Source of the DNA: Streptomyces alanosinicus | GTDB lineage: Bacteria; Actinomycetota; Actinomycetes; Streptomycetales; Streptomycetaceae | Reading direction: 5' to 3' | DNA length: 64,000 nucleotides | Assembly: GCF_014650595.1 (NCBI RefSeq) | Contig: NZ_BMVG01000005.1 | Location: 62,001 to 126,000, forward strand | Shown here: positions 44,449-53,085 of the stretch, piece after piece | Numbering within the stretch: the first letter of the stretch is position 1 | Layout: the number at the start of each line of letters is the position of its first letter | Translations under genes and position numbers: made by a program | Notes under the pieces: model-generated | What the model saw: only the letters and a program-made list of their open reading frames with translations | What the model was told of the DNA's origin: nothing | Database searches by the model: none

Positions 44449-44831
44449 TCAACTCGTGTAGAAGCGCTGCACGGCCTTCCGGAACTCCTCGGCGCTCAGC
44501 TGTCCGTCGCCGTCGGTGTCGAGTTCCTGAACGTACGCGTTCGGGCATTCTCGGCAGACATGCGCAGGAGAGCGGCGGCGAGGAGACACTCATCCTCGGT
44601 CAGAGAGCCGTCGTCATCACTGTCGAGCAGGTCGAACAGCGTCCGGCACACCTCCCCCTTGCCCGGACGGTCGGGCGAGCGGAATGCCGGAGAGGCGCGC
44701 GGCCACAACTCCTCGACAGACAGGATCCCGTCGCCGTCGCGGTCGCAGAGGGAGAGGAGGAAGTCCCACTGGGTCTTGTTGGCGTCCAGCAGGGCCCGGG
44801 ACCGTCGGTTGACCGGCCTGTTCAACGCCAT
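44449..44831 (-). pseudogene. EF-hand calcium-binding protein gene with a frameshift
   Basis: The frame from the ATG at 44831 carries two EF-hand loops, DRDGDGILSVEE and DSDDDGSLTEDE, with helices LLDANKTQWDFLLSLC and TLFDLLD. It then runs out of frame after MSAE. A third loop, LDTDGDGQLSAEEFRKAV, ending RFYTS, continues in the next frame to a stop at 44449. The span is one base short of a whole number of codons; one added base near 44545-44560 restores about 127 residues. Intact relatives are small cytosolic calcium sensors of actinomycetes. A sequencing error is a possible alternative. Confidence 0.7.
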
Positions 44832-45106
44832 GTACCACACTGGCCGGCCCGCGACCGGAGCAGGCCGGCTCGGTGGCCCCGCCGGACTGCCGCCTGCCTG
44901 AGACCGGGGGACGTGTGATCGTCCACGGCACTTTGCCGCAAGCGCAAGAGGTGGACCGACACCCCGTCTGCTGCATGCCAAGCGCGGGCTGAAGAACTGG
45001 GCGCCGGGAGAGACGTCCATGTTCGCAGCGCGGCTGTGAGGGAGAGGGGGCCGGTGCGCGACAGACCAGGACGAACGCCTTCGGCCGCCCGGAAACGGGG
45101 CGGTGT

Positions 45107-46081
45107 TCATGCGCTGCCGTTCGGGCTCGGGCTTCGCTCGATGGAAGACCTCCTTGGTATGGCTGCGTGAGCGGCCATCGCGGCCAGTCCGTCGAGTAGA
45201 TCGGTGCGCGGCCGGTAGCCGAAGGCTCGGGCGGCCAGGGTGATGTCGGCGCCGGTGTGCCGGGCGTCGCCGGGTCTGCCGGGCCGCGGGTCGAGGCTGA
45301 CGGGGCCGATCACGCGCTCTACCGCGGTGATCGCCTGCTTCATCGACACTGGGCGGTCCCCGCCGAGGTTGGCCACCCCCGTGAAGCGGGAACAGGCCGC
45401 GTCCCGCATGGCGGTGACGACGTCGCGCACATATGTGAAGTCGCGGGTCTGCTCACCGTCGCCGTACAGCGGGAACGGGTCGCCGCTCTGGGCAGCTGCG
45501 ACCAGACGGGCGAAGGCCATGTCGGGCCGCTGCCGGGGCCCATACACCGTGAACAGACGCAGGGACACGCTGGGGAGGCCGTAGGCGGTGCCGTACAGCT
45601 CGCACAGGTGCTCGGCTGCCAGCTTGGTGACACCGTACGGCGAGACCGGCCGTGGGCACACTGTCTCGGCCGTGGGAAAGGCCGGCGCGTCGCCGTACAC
45701 GGAAGAGCTGGAGGCGTAGACGAACTTTCGCAGCGGGTGGTTCCGTACGGCTTCGAGGAGAACCTGGGAGGCGAGCAGGTTGCGCCGGGTGTAGAGGGCG
45801 AAATCCCGCCCCCAGGAGCGCCGCACGCCGGGCTGCCCGGCCAGGTGGTAGACGACCTCCGCGCGGTCGAGGAGGCGGGAGAGGTCCGCCTCAAGCAGGT
45901 CGGCCCGGTGGAATGTGAAGGCGGGGTGAGGGATCAGCTCGTCCAGGTTGCGTAACTTCAGGGCTGGGTCGTAGGTGTCGGTGAGAGCGTCGATGCCGAC
46001 GACGGTGTCGCCGGCCGCCAGGAGGTGTGCGGACAGGTGGGAGCCGATGAAGCCGGCCACGCCGGTCACCACCGCCCTCAT
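45107..46081 (-). CDS. NAD-dependent nucleotide-sugar epimerase/dehydratase
   Basis: A 324-residue extended SDR. The NAD loop is VTGVAGFIGSHLSAHLLAAG, the catalytic Ser region is YASSSSVYGD, and the Tyr-Lys pair is in SPYGVTKLAAEHLCELYG. RLFTVYGPRQRPDMAFARLV and YGDGEQTRDFTYVRDVV are typical of UDP-glucose/glucuronate 4-epimerases. It is coupled to the upstream glycosyltransferase by a four-base overlap (46078-46081), so it probably makes that enzyme's sugar donor. Which sugar is unknown. Confidence 0.88.
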   Translation of the reverse strand: MRAVVTGVAGFIGSHLSAHLLAAGDTVVGIDALTDTYDPALKLRNLDELIPHPAFTFHRADLLEADLSRLLDRAEVVYHLAGQPGVRRSWGRDFALYTRRNLLASQVLLEAVRNHPLRKFVYASSSSVYGDAPAFPTAETVCPRPVSPYGVTKLAAEHLCELYGTAYGLPSVSLRLFTVYGPRQRPDMAFARLVAAAQSGDPFPLYGDGEQTRDFTYVRDVVTAMRDAACSRFTGVANLGGDRPVSMKQAITAVERVIGPVSLDPRPGRPGDARHTGADITLAARAFGYRPRTDLLDGLAAMAAHAAIPRRSSIERSPSPNGSA

Positions 46082-47226
46082 CGGCGTTTCCCGGTGAGCT
46101 CGACCGGCGTAGGCAGCACCTGGTCGGCTCGGGCCCGCCAGGTGTGCCGCTCGTGCAGCCGCCGGCGCGCCTCGGCGCCCAGTGCTTCACGAAGGGCCCG
46201 GTCCTCAGCGAGCCGTTTCACCGCGTCCGCCCAGGCGTCGACGGAATCGGGTGGACACAGCAGGCAGTTGGCCCCGTCGTCGAGGACCTCCCGCAGTACC
46301 GGCAGGTCCGAGGCGATGATGGCCTTCCCGTACGACATGTACTCGAACAGCTTCATCGGTGACACCCAGCGGCTGATCTCACCGGTCCCGCCGACCCCCT
46401 CGGCACAGAAGACCTTCCGCTGGTACGGCGCCAGTACGATGTCGAAGGCCCGGTAATAGGGGGAGAGTTCGGCGGGTGGCAGATGCCCGTGGAAGCGCAC
46501 ATTGGATTGGCCGCATCGGCTCTGCCAGTACTCGCGGTCGGTCGCGGTGCCGCCGACGATGTGGAACTCGGCCTCGGGGAGGCGGCCGGCGAGGTCGAGG
46601 ATGATGTCCGTGCCCCGGCCCGGGTAGAGATGGCCGACGTAGCCGATCCGCAGCGCCCCGGGCCGGCCCGGAAGCCCGGCTGGCGGGCCGCCGTCAGGTA
46701 CCGGATCGGCGCAGTCGTGGGCGGTGAGCAGGTCGGCCTGCGGCAGGGAGTCGAGCTGGGGGAAGGCCCGGCGGTAGTCGTCGGCCAGTGCCTGGGAGAC
46801 GAACACCACGCGGCGCAGGTTCCGCCTGCCGAACAGCAGGCGTTCGATGCCGCGGACGACGCGGTCGCGCCACAGCAGATGGGTCTCGTAGACCAGGGGG
46901 GCCAGGTCGGAGGCGGCGAGCAAGGCATGCAGATCGCGCCCGTAGAGCAGATCGGGCACGCCCCGGCGGCGTAGGTCGGCACGCACCCGCCACGCGCGGA
47001 TCCACACGCCCAGCCCCGGTATCCGGGGCCGCGCCACGGTGCGCACCTCGAAACGGTTGCGGGTGCCGTAGTAGGCGTGGACGTCCTCGGCGGGGGCGGT
47101 GCCCGGCGGGGCGTAGAGCACGACCTCGTGTCCGGCGTCCGTGAAGGCGTCGCACATCCGCATGACGTGCACACCATTGGCATAGACGGAGGGGATGCTG
47201 CCGGAGTGCAGATAGGCGATCCGCAT
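46078..47226 (-). CDS. Glycosyltransferase family 4 (GT-B fold)
   Basis: A 382-residue glycosyltransferase. The N-terminal acceptor half starts IAYLHSGSIPSVYANGVHVM, and the donor half has IGYVGHLYPGRGTDIILDLA and the GT4 signature SPMKLFEYMSYGKAIIASDL. The ATG at 47226 was selected because it begins the first beta strand. It lies divergent from the RiPP operon across a 400-base gap and is coupled to an epimerase. It could decorate the RiPP product or a surface glycan; the sequence does not decide. Confidence 0.87.
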   Translation of the reverse strand: MRIAYLHSGSIPSVYANGVHVMRMCDAFTDAGHEVVLYAPPGTAPAEDVHAYYGTRNRFEVRTVARPRIPGLGVWIRAWRVRADLRRRGVPDLLYGRDLHALLAASDLAPLVYETHLLWRDRVVRGIERLLFGRRNLRRVVFVSQALADDYRRAFPQLDSLPQADLLTAHDCADPVPDGGPPAGLPGRPGALRIGYVGHLYPGRGTDIILDLAGRLPEAEFHIVGGTATDREYWQSRCGQSNVRFHGHLPPAELSPYYRAFDIVLAPYQRKVFCAEGVGGTGEISRWVSPMKLFEYMSYGKAIIASDLPVLREVLDDGANCLLCPPDSVDAWADAVKRLAEDRALREALGAEARRRLHERHTWRARADQVLPTPVELTGKRR

Positions 47227-47626
47227 GGCTGACTGGGCCTCCGGGGGCGAGGAGATGACAGTCGCCCATGGTCCCCACGGCCCTCTGGGGCCACAACCGT
47301 GCTCGTCGGCCGGCCGACAGCACGACAGGGGCGCACACCGGTGCACGGTCAGCCCGCCGCATGCCTGTCTGAGCCAAGTTCCTGAGCCGCAGGCGTCTCA
47401 GAATTCCCGGCACGTCACAGGCGCACCACGCCGGGTGGCACACCGGCGTGCGGCACGCCTGTTGCGCCCTGCCCCCCGAGCCACGGGGCGCATGGGAGGC
47501 GGCTCCTGTCCGGTTTCCGCAGGGGCTGGTCGAGGGCCGGTGGTCCGTCGGCCGGGCCTGGGGTAGTTCTCAGCAGGGCGTCGCCCGGCGCTCGCTCGTA
47601 TCCGACGCCAGTGAGGGGAGGACCAC
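47227..47626. other. Divergent intergenic region before the RiPP operon
   Basis: This 400-base gap separates the minus-strand glycosyltransferase from the plus-strand precursor peptide. I find no convincing gene. The last bases contain GAGGGGAGG, the ribosome site of the precursor. The main promoters of both units should lie here, but I see no clear -35/-10 pair. Confidence 0.5.
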
Positions 47627-47719
47627 ATGGAGGACCGCGTGGAGAACCAGGACATCGAGCAGGTCACCGAGGAGCTGCCCGAATACGCACTCATGATCGA
47701 CATTCCGGACCAGGACTGA
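47627..47719 (+). CDS. Putative RiPP precursor peptide
   Basis: A 30-residue peptide with 11 acidic residues and one Arg, no Cys, Ser, Gly, His or Trp. GAGGGGAGG lies five bases before the ATG, one of the best ribosome sites in the window, so translation is likely. The first ~16 residues (ending EQVTEE) would act as leader, and the C-terminal part LPEYALMIDIPDQD, with Tyr20, Met23, Pro18/27 and Asp25/28/30, as core. It stands 81 bases ahead of HExxH, YcaO and methyltransferase genes on the same strand, as precursor genes do. The cleavage site is not marked and no protease gene is seen. It is too short to be assigned by homology. Confidence 0.7.
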   Translation: MEDRVENQDIEQVTEELPEYALMIDIPDQD

Positions 47720-47800
47720 TCCGGGACGTTTCGCATCAGCTACCCGCCGCACCCGTTTCCCGACCCGGAGGTGGACCCTGAACTCGGTGGAGGAGAAACG

Positions 47801-48724
47801 ATGCTGCGGGTAGCGCCCGATGCGCGGGAGGCCGCCCGCGACGAAGAAGCGGTAGGTCGCGTGGTGCACGCCGTTCTGGCTACGGCGGGGCTCCGCGCGC
47901 CGATGCCGGCTCACCCGGCAATGGTGGCGGCCGCCTTCGCGGTGCAAGCGGGCGAAGACGGGCAGCGCATTCTTCGCGAGGCGGCGATTGCGACGGCACC
48001 GCACCGGACCGGACCGGCCGGGCCCGGCCAGATGCCGGCACCGGCCAAACCGGCACCCCATCTCGCCCGGTCGGTGGCCCGCGCCCTCGCCCTGGTACCA
48101 GCCGGTGCGGACCCCCGCAGCGGATCGCGGTTGACCGCCTGGCGGCGCGCCGACCGTGCTGTACTGGACGAGAGCCTCACCCGGCTGGCCGACGTCTGGC
48201 CGGAGATGCTGGCCGAACTACAGGTCTGCGTGGCCCAAGTGGCGCTCCTGGAGGGCCGGGCCATCGACGGATTCACCGACTTCACCACCCATGGCGCGAT
48301 CCATGTCCATCGCGCCCGGCTGAGCGCGAGCCCGCTGGGCCTGCCCGGCCCGGTCCGGTTCGCCGAGGCCCTGGTGCACGAGGGCGCCCACACCCGCTGC
48401 AACGCGGCACAGCTGGGCGCCCCGCCACTCACCTCCTCGGCCGATGCCGTGGATCCGGTGCAGACCCCGCTGAGGTCCGATCCACGCCCGTTGACGGGAT
48501 TGTTCCAGCAGACGGTGGTGCTGGCCCGGTGCACGGCGTTGTATGTGCGGTTCCTCGCCGAAGAGACCGAGGCCGCCACTGCTCTGGCGGCCCGCCGGGA
48601 CCGGCTGGCGGACCAGGCCCGGCAGGCGATCACCGCCCTCAGGGCACACTCCTCGATGCTCACCGAGCACGGGCTGGGCGCCCTGGAGGAGTGCGACTCG
48701 CTGCTTCGGGCGACCACGGCATGA
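47801..48724 (+). CDS. HExxH-motif putative peptide beta-hydroxylase (aKG-HExxH family)
   Basis: A 307-residue protein. The defining segment is AEALVHEGAHTRCNAAQL, an HExxH metal site near residue 197. N-terminal helices include HPAMVAAAFAVQAGEDGQRI, and a Pro/Ala-rich linker follows. Proteins with this HEXXH domain are associated with RiPP clusters (including FxSxx systems), and some were recently shown to be 2-oxoglutarate-dependent peptide hydroxylases, not proteases. GGAGGAG six bases upstream fixes the ATG at 47801. It overlaps the YcaO start by four bases. Asp or another core residue is the expected target, by inference. Confidence 0.78.
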   Translation: MLRVAPDAREAARDEEAVGRVVHAVLATAGLRAPMPAHPAMVAAAFAVQAGEDGQRILREAAIATAPHRTGPAGPGQMPAPAKPAPHLARSVARALALVPAGADPRSGSRLTAWRRADRAVLDESLTRLADVWPEMLAELQVCVAQVALLEGRAIDGFTDFTTHGAIHVHRARLSASPLGLPGPVRFAEALVHEGAHTRCNAAQLGAPPLTSSADAVDPVQTPLRSDPRPLTGLFQQTVVLARCTALYVRFLAEETEAATALAARRDRLADQARQAITALRAHSSMLTEHGLGALEECDSLLRATTA

Positions 48725-49938
48725 CCCACGGGGAGCCCGCCATGCCGCCGCTCGCCGCCCGGACCGCACCGACCACGTGGTCCGCCTGGTCCGACTGGTG
48801 CCCGCAGATCTTCGGTCCGTTCTCCGTGGAGCCCGAGGTGCGCTTCGGCCGGATCGCGGCCAGGAGCCCGCAGTTCAGCACCACGAGCAGCGCCGGGGGA
48901 GACCCCGTCCTGATCGGTAGTGCGGCCGGCGCGGACGCCGCCGAGGTCGCGGTGCGGGCCCGCGGTGAACTGCTGGAGCGGATGGGGAACGTCCTGGCGG
49001 CCCGCGCCGCTGAAGCCTCCCCCGCACTCATCGCCACGCATGCCGAACTACGGCGGCGGGGGGCGCCGGTGCTGGACCCCGCTCCGTGGTCGGGTCCGGA
49101 GAGCCGGGCAGCACACCAGCTGTGGGTCACCGCACGCTCCTTGCTCTCGGACGCGGAGGTACTGGTCCCCGCCGGGCTCGCCTTCCTTCAACACCGTCCG
49201 CCCGCGGGCTGCACGGCACCGGTACGGGCCGGCTCCACCGGTCTTGCCGCCCACCCCGACCGCTCCGCGGCCGTCGGCCATGCGGCCTGGGAGATCCTGG
49301 AACGCGATCTGCTGCGCCGCAGCTGGCAGTCTCCCACCGTCCTCCCACCCGCGGCTCACCCCGTTCTCGGCGAACTCACGCCTGCGGTGCGGCGCGTCTG
49401 TGAACATCTGGGCCTGCAAGCCACCGCGCTGATCTTGTCCGCCGCCGGGGCCTGCACCGTAGCCGTCTGCCTGCACACCCCCGACCACCGCGAGCAGACT
49501 TTCGGCGCCCGCTGCGGCCCGCACAGCCATCGCGCGCTGCTGCTCGACCGAGCGGCCCACGAGGCGCTGATGGTCCGCTGGAGCATGGGCACCGCGGCCG
49601 TGCGTCGCGCACAGGAGCGACTGGCACTCACCGGCACGCCGGTCTCCGCGGTCGATCACGCACTGTGGACGTACCACGGAGGCCAGGACGCGCTTGGGTA
49701 CTGGCTACGGCACGAACCGCGGACCCCGTTGCCACCGCAGGCCGAACGGCTCGCGCCGGTGGACCCGGTCCGTCTGCTGACCGAGTTCACGGCCCAGGAC
49801 GTACTCGCCATCGAGACCACCCCTGCCGCGCTCCGCGACGAGGGATCGGCCATCGTCCGCCTCATCGCCCCCGGCACCCGTCCCCTGCCCGCCACGGCCC
49901 ACCCGGGCTCGGGCGCTCCGCCCCACCCCTTCGGCTGA
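48721..49938 (+). CDS. Stand-alone YcaO family enzyme
   Basis: A 405-residue YcaO-type ATP-dependent enzyme that phosphorylates and activates peptide-backbone amides. Family marks are the SxGxA loop AGSTGLAAHPDRSAAVGHAA, the helix WEILERDLLRRSW with the Glu/Arg metal-nucleotide residues, and a Pro-rich end with PHPFG. The later ExxQ motif appears as HEALMVRWSM, Met replacing Gln. There is no E1-like or TfuA partner nearby, and the candidate core has no Cys or Ser, so thioamide, amidine or lactam-type chemistry is more plausible than azoline formation. It is translated directly after the HExxH gene and 23 bases before a methyltransferase. Confidence 0.78.
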   Translation: MTHGEPAMPPLAARTAPTTWSAWSDWCPQIFGPFSVEPEVRFGRIAARSPQFSTTSSAGGDPVLIGSAAGADAAEVAVRARGELLERMGNVLAARAAEASPALIATHAELRRRGAPVLDPAPWSGPESRAAHQLWVTARSLLSDAEVLVPAGLAFLQHRPPAGCTAPVRAGSTGLAAHPDRSAAVGHAAWEILERDLLRRSWQSPTVLPPAAHPVLGELTPAVRRVCEHLGLQATALILSAAGACTVAVCLHTPDHREQTFGARCGPHSHRALLLDRAAHEALMVRWSMGTAAVRRAQERLALTGTPVSAVDHALWTYHGGQDALGYWLRHEPRTPLPPQAERLAPVDPVRLLTEFTAQDVLAIETTPAALRDEGSAIVRLIAPGTRPLPATAHPGSGAPPHPFG

Positions 49939-49961
49939 TCCTTATCCTCAAGGAGGAACAC

Positions 49962-50705
49962 GTGCCCCCAGGTCTCGGCTACGCCACCGAGCTCGCGGAC
50001 CGATACGACGACTGGTTCACCCCGCCCGCCTCGTCCACGGAGGCGACGGTGGCGCTGCTGGCACGGCTGGCCGAGAGCGCGCCGGACGGACCGCTGCTGG
50101 AGCTCGGGGTCGGCACCGGCAGAGTGGCTCTCCCGCTGGCCGCCTGCGGGCATGAGGTGCACGGTATCGACGCCGCCAAGAGCATGATCGAGCAACTGCG
50201 CGCCAAACCAGGCGGGGAGGAACTGGCCGTCAGCATCGGAGACTTCTCCGAAGTGGACCACGAGGGTGAGTTCGCCCTTGTATATGTCGCGGGTTGGACC
50301 TTCTTCGAACTTCCCTCCCAGCAGGCCCAGCTTCGCTGCTTCAAGCGGGCGTCGCGTCGGCTGCTCCCGGGCGGCCTGTTCGTCCTTGACGCCCACTTGC
50401 CCGAGGCTTTGGTGGCCAGCGCCGGCGCCGGCACCCGGCCCGTGCCGACCGCGAACGGCGAACTGGCCTTGAGAACCCGCCGACTGCAGCCGGCGGGGCA
50501 GCGCTACACCTCCGACTACCTGGTCCTCACCGACGGCGTCTTCCGGCACGTCCGGGTGGACTTCCGCTATGCCTCTCCCGGCGAGCTCGACTTGATGGCC
50601 GCGACCGCCGGCCTGCACCTGCGCGAGCGGTTCGGCGACTGGTCCGGCACGCCCTTCACCGACACCAGCAGCTACCACGTCAGCGTCTACGAGCTGCCCG
50701 CATGA
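49962..50705 (+). CDS. SAM-dependent methyltransferase 1
   Basis: A 247-residue class I methyltransferase starting at a GTG with AAGGAGG upstream. The SAM motif is LLELGVGTGRVALPLAACGH, with acidic residue after beta 2 in VHGIDAAKSMIEQL, then LSISIGDFS-like motif and LPGGLFVLDAHLP. It likely O- or N-methylates the peptide or its side chains. It ends inside the next gene's ATGA overlap, so both methyltransferases are co-translated. Confidence 0.85.
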   Translation: MPPGLGYATELADRYDDWFTPPASSTEATVALLARLAESAPDGPLLELGVGTGRVALPLAACGHEVHGIDAAKSMIEQLRAKPGGEELAVSIGDFSEVDHEGEFALVYVAGWTFFELPSQQAQLRCFKRASRRLLPGGLFVLDAHLPEALVASAGAGTRPVPTANGELALRTRRLQPAGQRYTSDYLVLTDGVFRHVRVDFRYASPGELDLMAATAGLHLRERFGDWSGTPFTDTSSYHVSVYELPA

Positions 50706-51562
50706 AGCCGGCCACTGCCGCCGGCGGACCGCGCGATCCGCAGGCGTATCTGAGGAACAATCGCGAATTGTGGGAGCGGTGGACCCCGTTGAAGGCCGCC
50801 TCGGCCCAATACGACCTGGAAGGATTCCGGTCGGGCGGCTCCCGGATGCGCGCGCTGGAACGCACCGAGGTCGGTGAGGTACGCGGCCGGTCGCTGCTTC
50901 ACCTGCAGTGCCATGTCGGAGTGGACACCCTCTCCTGGGCGCGGCTCGGCGCCCGTGTAACCGGTGTCGACTTCTCCGCAGAAGGCGTGGCCGCCGCCCG
51001 CTCCCTGGCTGCCGACATCGATCCCTCAGCCATCTTCGTGGAGGCCGATGTCCTCACCCTCCCCGACCACCTCGACGGGGTCTTCGACATCGTCTATACC
51101 TCCCACGGGGTCCTCGGCTGGCTGCCGGACCTCTGCCGCTGGGCCGAGGTCGTCGCGCACTTCACCGCTCCGGGCGGCTTCGTCTACGTCTTCGAGGGCC
51201 ACCCGGCGGGCTGGATGCTCGACAACCAGGTGCAGGCACCCGAACTCAGGCCGCGCTACTCCTATTTCGGCGAACCGGAGCCGCTGGCATACGAGTACCG
51301 AAGCCCGATCGCCGTCCCCGACCAGCAGGTTCCCGGTGTCGAGTACGTCTGGGGACACTCCCTCGGTGACGTCGTGAGCGCCCTGGCGGCCGCCGGGATG
51401 CGGATGGACTTCCTGCACGAGTGGCCCTTCGCGGCCTGGCGTCTGCTGCCGTTCATGACCCAGGACGCGGACGGCTGGTGGCGGCTCCCGGACGGCCTGC
51501 CGGACATGCCGTTGTCCTTCTCACTACGCGCGAGCAAGCCGTGCGCCGATCCGTCCACCTGA
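50702..51562 (+). CDS. SAM-dependent methyltransferase 2
   Basis: A 286-residue class I methyltransferase. After an N-terminal helical part (RNNRELWERWTPLKAASAQY) comes the SAM site SLLHLQCHVGVDTLSWARLG, GVDFSAEGVAAARSLAAD, and the C-terminal active half APGGFVYVFEGHPAG. It is similar to small-molecule methyltransferases that modify hydroxy or carboxyl groups. Four bases overlap with methyltransferase 1. The pair may methylate different positions of the product. Confidence 0.85.
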   Translation: MKPATAAGGPRDPQAYLRNNRELWERWTPLKAASAQYDLEGFRSGGSRMRALERTEVGEVRGRSLLHLQCHVGVDTLSWARLGARVTGVDFSAEGVAAARSLAADIDPSAIFVEADVLTLPDHLDGVFDIVYTSHGVLGWLPDLCRWAEVVAHFTAPGGFVYVFEGHPAGWMLDNQVQAPELRPRYSYFGEPEPLAYEYRSPIAVPDQQVPGVEYVWGHSLGDVVSALAAAGMRMDFLHEWPFAAWRLLPFMTQDADGWWRLPDGLPDMPLSFSLRASKPCADPST

Positions 51563-51573
51563 GGGAGGGATCC

Positions 51574-52464
51574 GTGCCACCGGCGAGCTTGCAGGAGTCG
51601 TGCCTCGCGGAGTTGGACCTGAGCCACATTCTGCGAGGCCGGTTGGCCGTGATCCGCGGCGGGGCCGACCTGCTCGCCACACCCGAACCGCTGCACCGCA
51701 CGGCACTGGCCTCTGTCGCTTCAGCCATCGCCCCCGGGGCCGCCGAACAATTGGCAGAGCGCGGCCTGGAGCGGCTGCACACCATCGCCGGCGTCGAGGA
51801 GATCCGCGCCGTCCGCGACGAGCTGGACGGGTGCCTGAGGCAGGCCGCTCGGCAGCTGCTGCTGCGTTTCGCCCGGGCGCTGCCCCCGCAGGGGCGCCGA
51901 CTCTATGTAAGCAACCATCTCGGCGTGCGGATCATGCCTCCCCAGGCCGCCGTCGACGGTCGGGAGGGGGAGCTGACGGACTACACCGGTTTCCTGATCC
52001 CGGCCCACGCTCATGTGGACTCCTGGTTCAACACGCCCGTCAACTCGGTCAACCTCTGGATGGCCGTCAGCCGCGTACGGCGGGACAACGGCTTGATCAT
52101 CTGGCCGAACGCGTTCCGGCGGCCCATGCGACATGACGGGGTACGGTTGCTGCCCGGCCAACCGGTCGGCGATCCGGTGGAGGTGGAACTCAACCCCGGT
52201 GACCTGCTGCTGTTCGCCGGCGACCATCTCCATGCCACCCGTCCGAACACCGGCCCGGAGACTCGCTGGGTGGTCACCAAGCGGATCTGCCTCGGCCCGC
52301 CGCGCTACCACTCCCGTGCAACAGGCTGGGTCCCGTACCTCGATACCCGCCTACTCAACACACCGCTGCGAGCCTTGGCCCCGCTCCGTTCCGCCCTCAC
52401 CGTCGGCCACGCCCGCCAACTCGTCCGCGACGCCGGTCGACTCGCCGTCCGGCTCCGCCCCTAA
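51574..52464 (+). CDS. Phytanoyl-CoA dioxygenase-like Fe(II)/2-oxoglutarate oxygenase
   Basis: A 296-residue oxygenase starting at GTG with GAGGGAGGGA upstream. Iron ligands are the HxD pair in AHAHVDSWFNTPVNS and the distal His in LLLFAGDHLHATRP; the 2-oxoglutarate Arg follows in ETRWVVTKRICLG. The N-terminal ~100 residues are helical and Arg-rich, which could recognise an acidic peptide. This is the second 2-oxoglutarate-type enzyme of the cluster besides HExxH. It would hydroxylate another residue; the identity is unknown. Confidence 0.78.
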   Translation: MPPASLQESCLAELDLSHILRGRLAVIRGGADLLATPEPLHRTALASVASAIAPGAAEQLAERGLERLHTIAGVEEIRAVRDELDGCLRQAARQLLLRFARALPPQGRRLYVSNHLGVRIMPPQAAVDGREGELTDYTGFLIPAHAHVDSWFNTPVNSVNLWMAVSRVRRDNGLIIWPNAFRRPMRHDGVRLLPGQPVGDPVEVELNPGDLLLFAGDHLHATRPNTGPETRWVVTKRICLGPPRYHSRATGWVPYLDTRLLNTPLRALAPLRSALTVGHARQLVRDAGRLAVRLRP

Positions 52465-53085
52465 ATGGCGCGGAGTCGGGCGAGCATCACCACCGCACAC
52501 CTGGAATCCTTGCTGGCCGGGGCCCGGCCCATCGCGCCTCTCGCCTCTCGGGACTGTGTCAGTTCGTCGCCTACGCCCACCACACCAAAGGCCATCCTCC
52601 ACAACTCCACCGAGCCCGGAACCGCCGGACAACGGAGGGAATTTCACTGCGCGAGCTCTGTATCGACAGTGGACCACCAGCCCGGACACCCACCCGCACG
52701 GGGCCTTCATCGGACTCGGCCTTGCTCCATGCAGCGACTGTCACCGAGCTGCGCCTGCTCACCGACAGCGGCATCGGCCCCCACCACCAGAGCGTCCAGT
52801 TCCCCGGCACATCAGTCCCCCCGCTGGACAACGCGACCTGGGCAGCACTCGGCGCCGCCAAGAACACCGACGCTGACTACGGCGCGCATAAGTCAAGTGC
52901 ACCAGCCGCCGCAAAAACGCGGGCGCTGGACCGGCCGCGACGTTTGCGCCAACCGCGGAGAAGCTCGGGAGAGCCGGGGCGGCCGGGGTCACGTAGAGCC
53001 ATCGGCCGTGTACGATGCGCTGTGGCCATCCTGGCGTCAGGAGGGCGCGCCTGTCGAGCCGAAACACCGAGGAGGTCGGTGGTCC
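52465..53085 (+). other. Non-coding or decayed stretch inside the RiPP operon
   Basis: A 621-base interval between the dioxygenase and the first sulfotransferase holds no convincing gene. Parts look like decayed coding sequence in different frames: QWTTSPDTHPHGAFIGLGL near 52670 and LRLLTDSGIGPHHQSVQFPG, followed by LDNATWAALGAAKNTDADYG, near 52750-52890. I do not recognise the parent gene. It separates the modifying enzymes from the sulfotransferases, so the latter may have their own promoter. Confidence 0.45.

Noticed and set aside
52465..53085. A single gene running from 52465 through the sulfotransferase, or a second precursor peptide
   Set aside because: The upstream part has no ribosome site, is compositionally random and changes frame in its recognisable pieces. 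The sulfotransferase has its own GTG and GAGGAGG.
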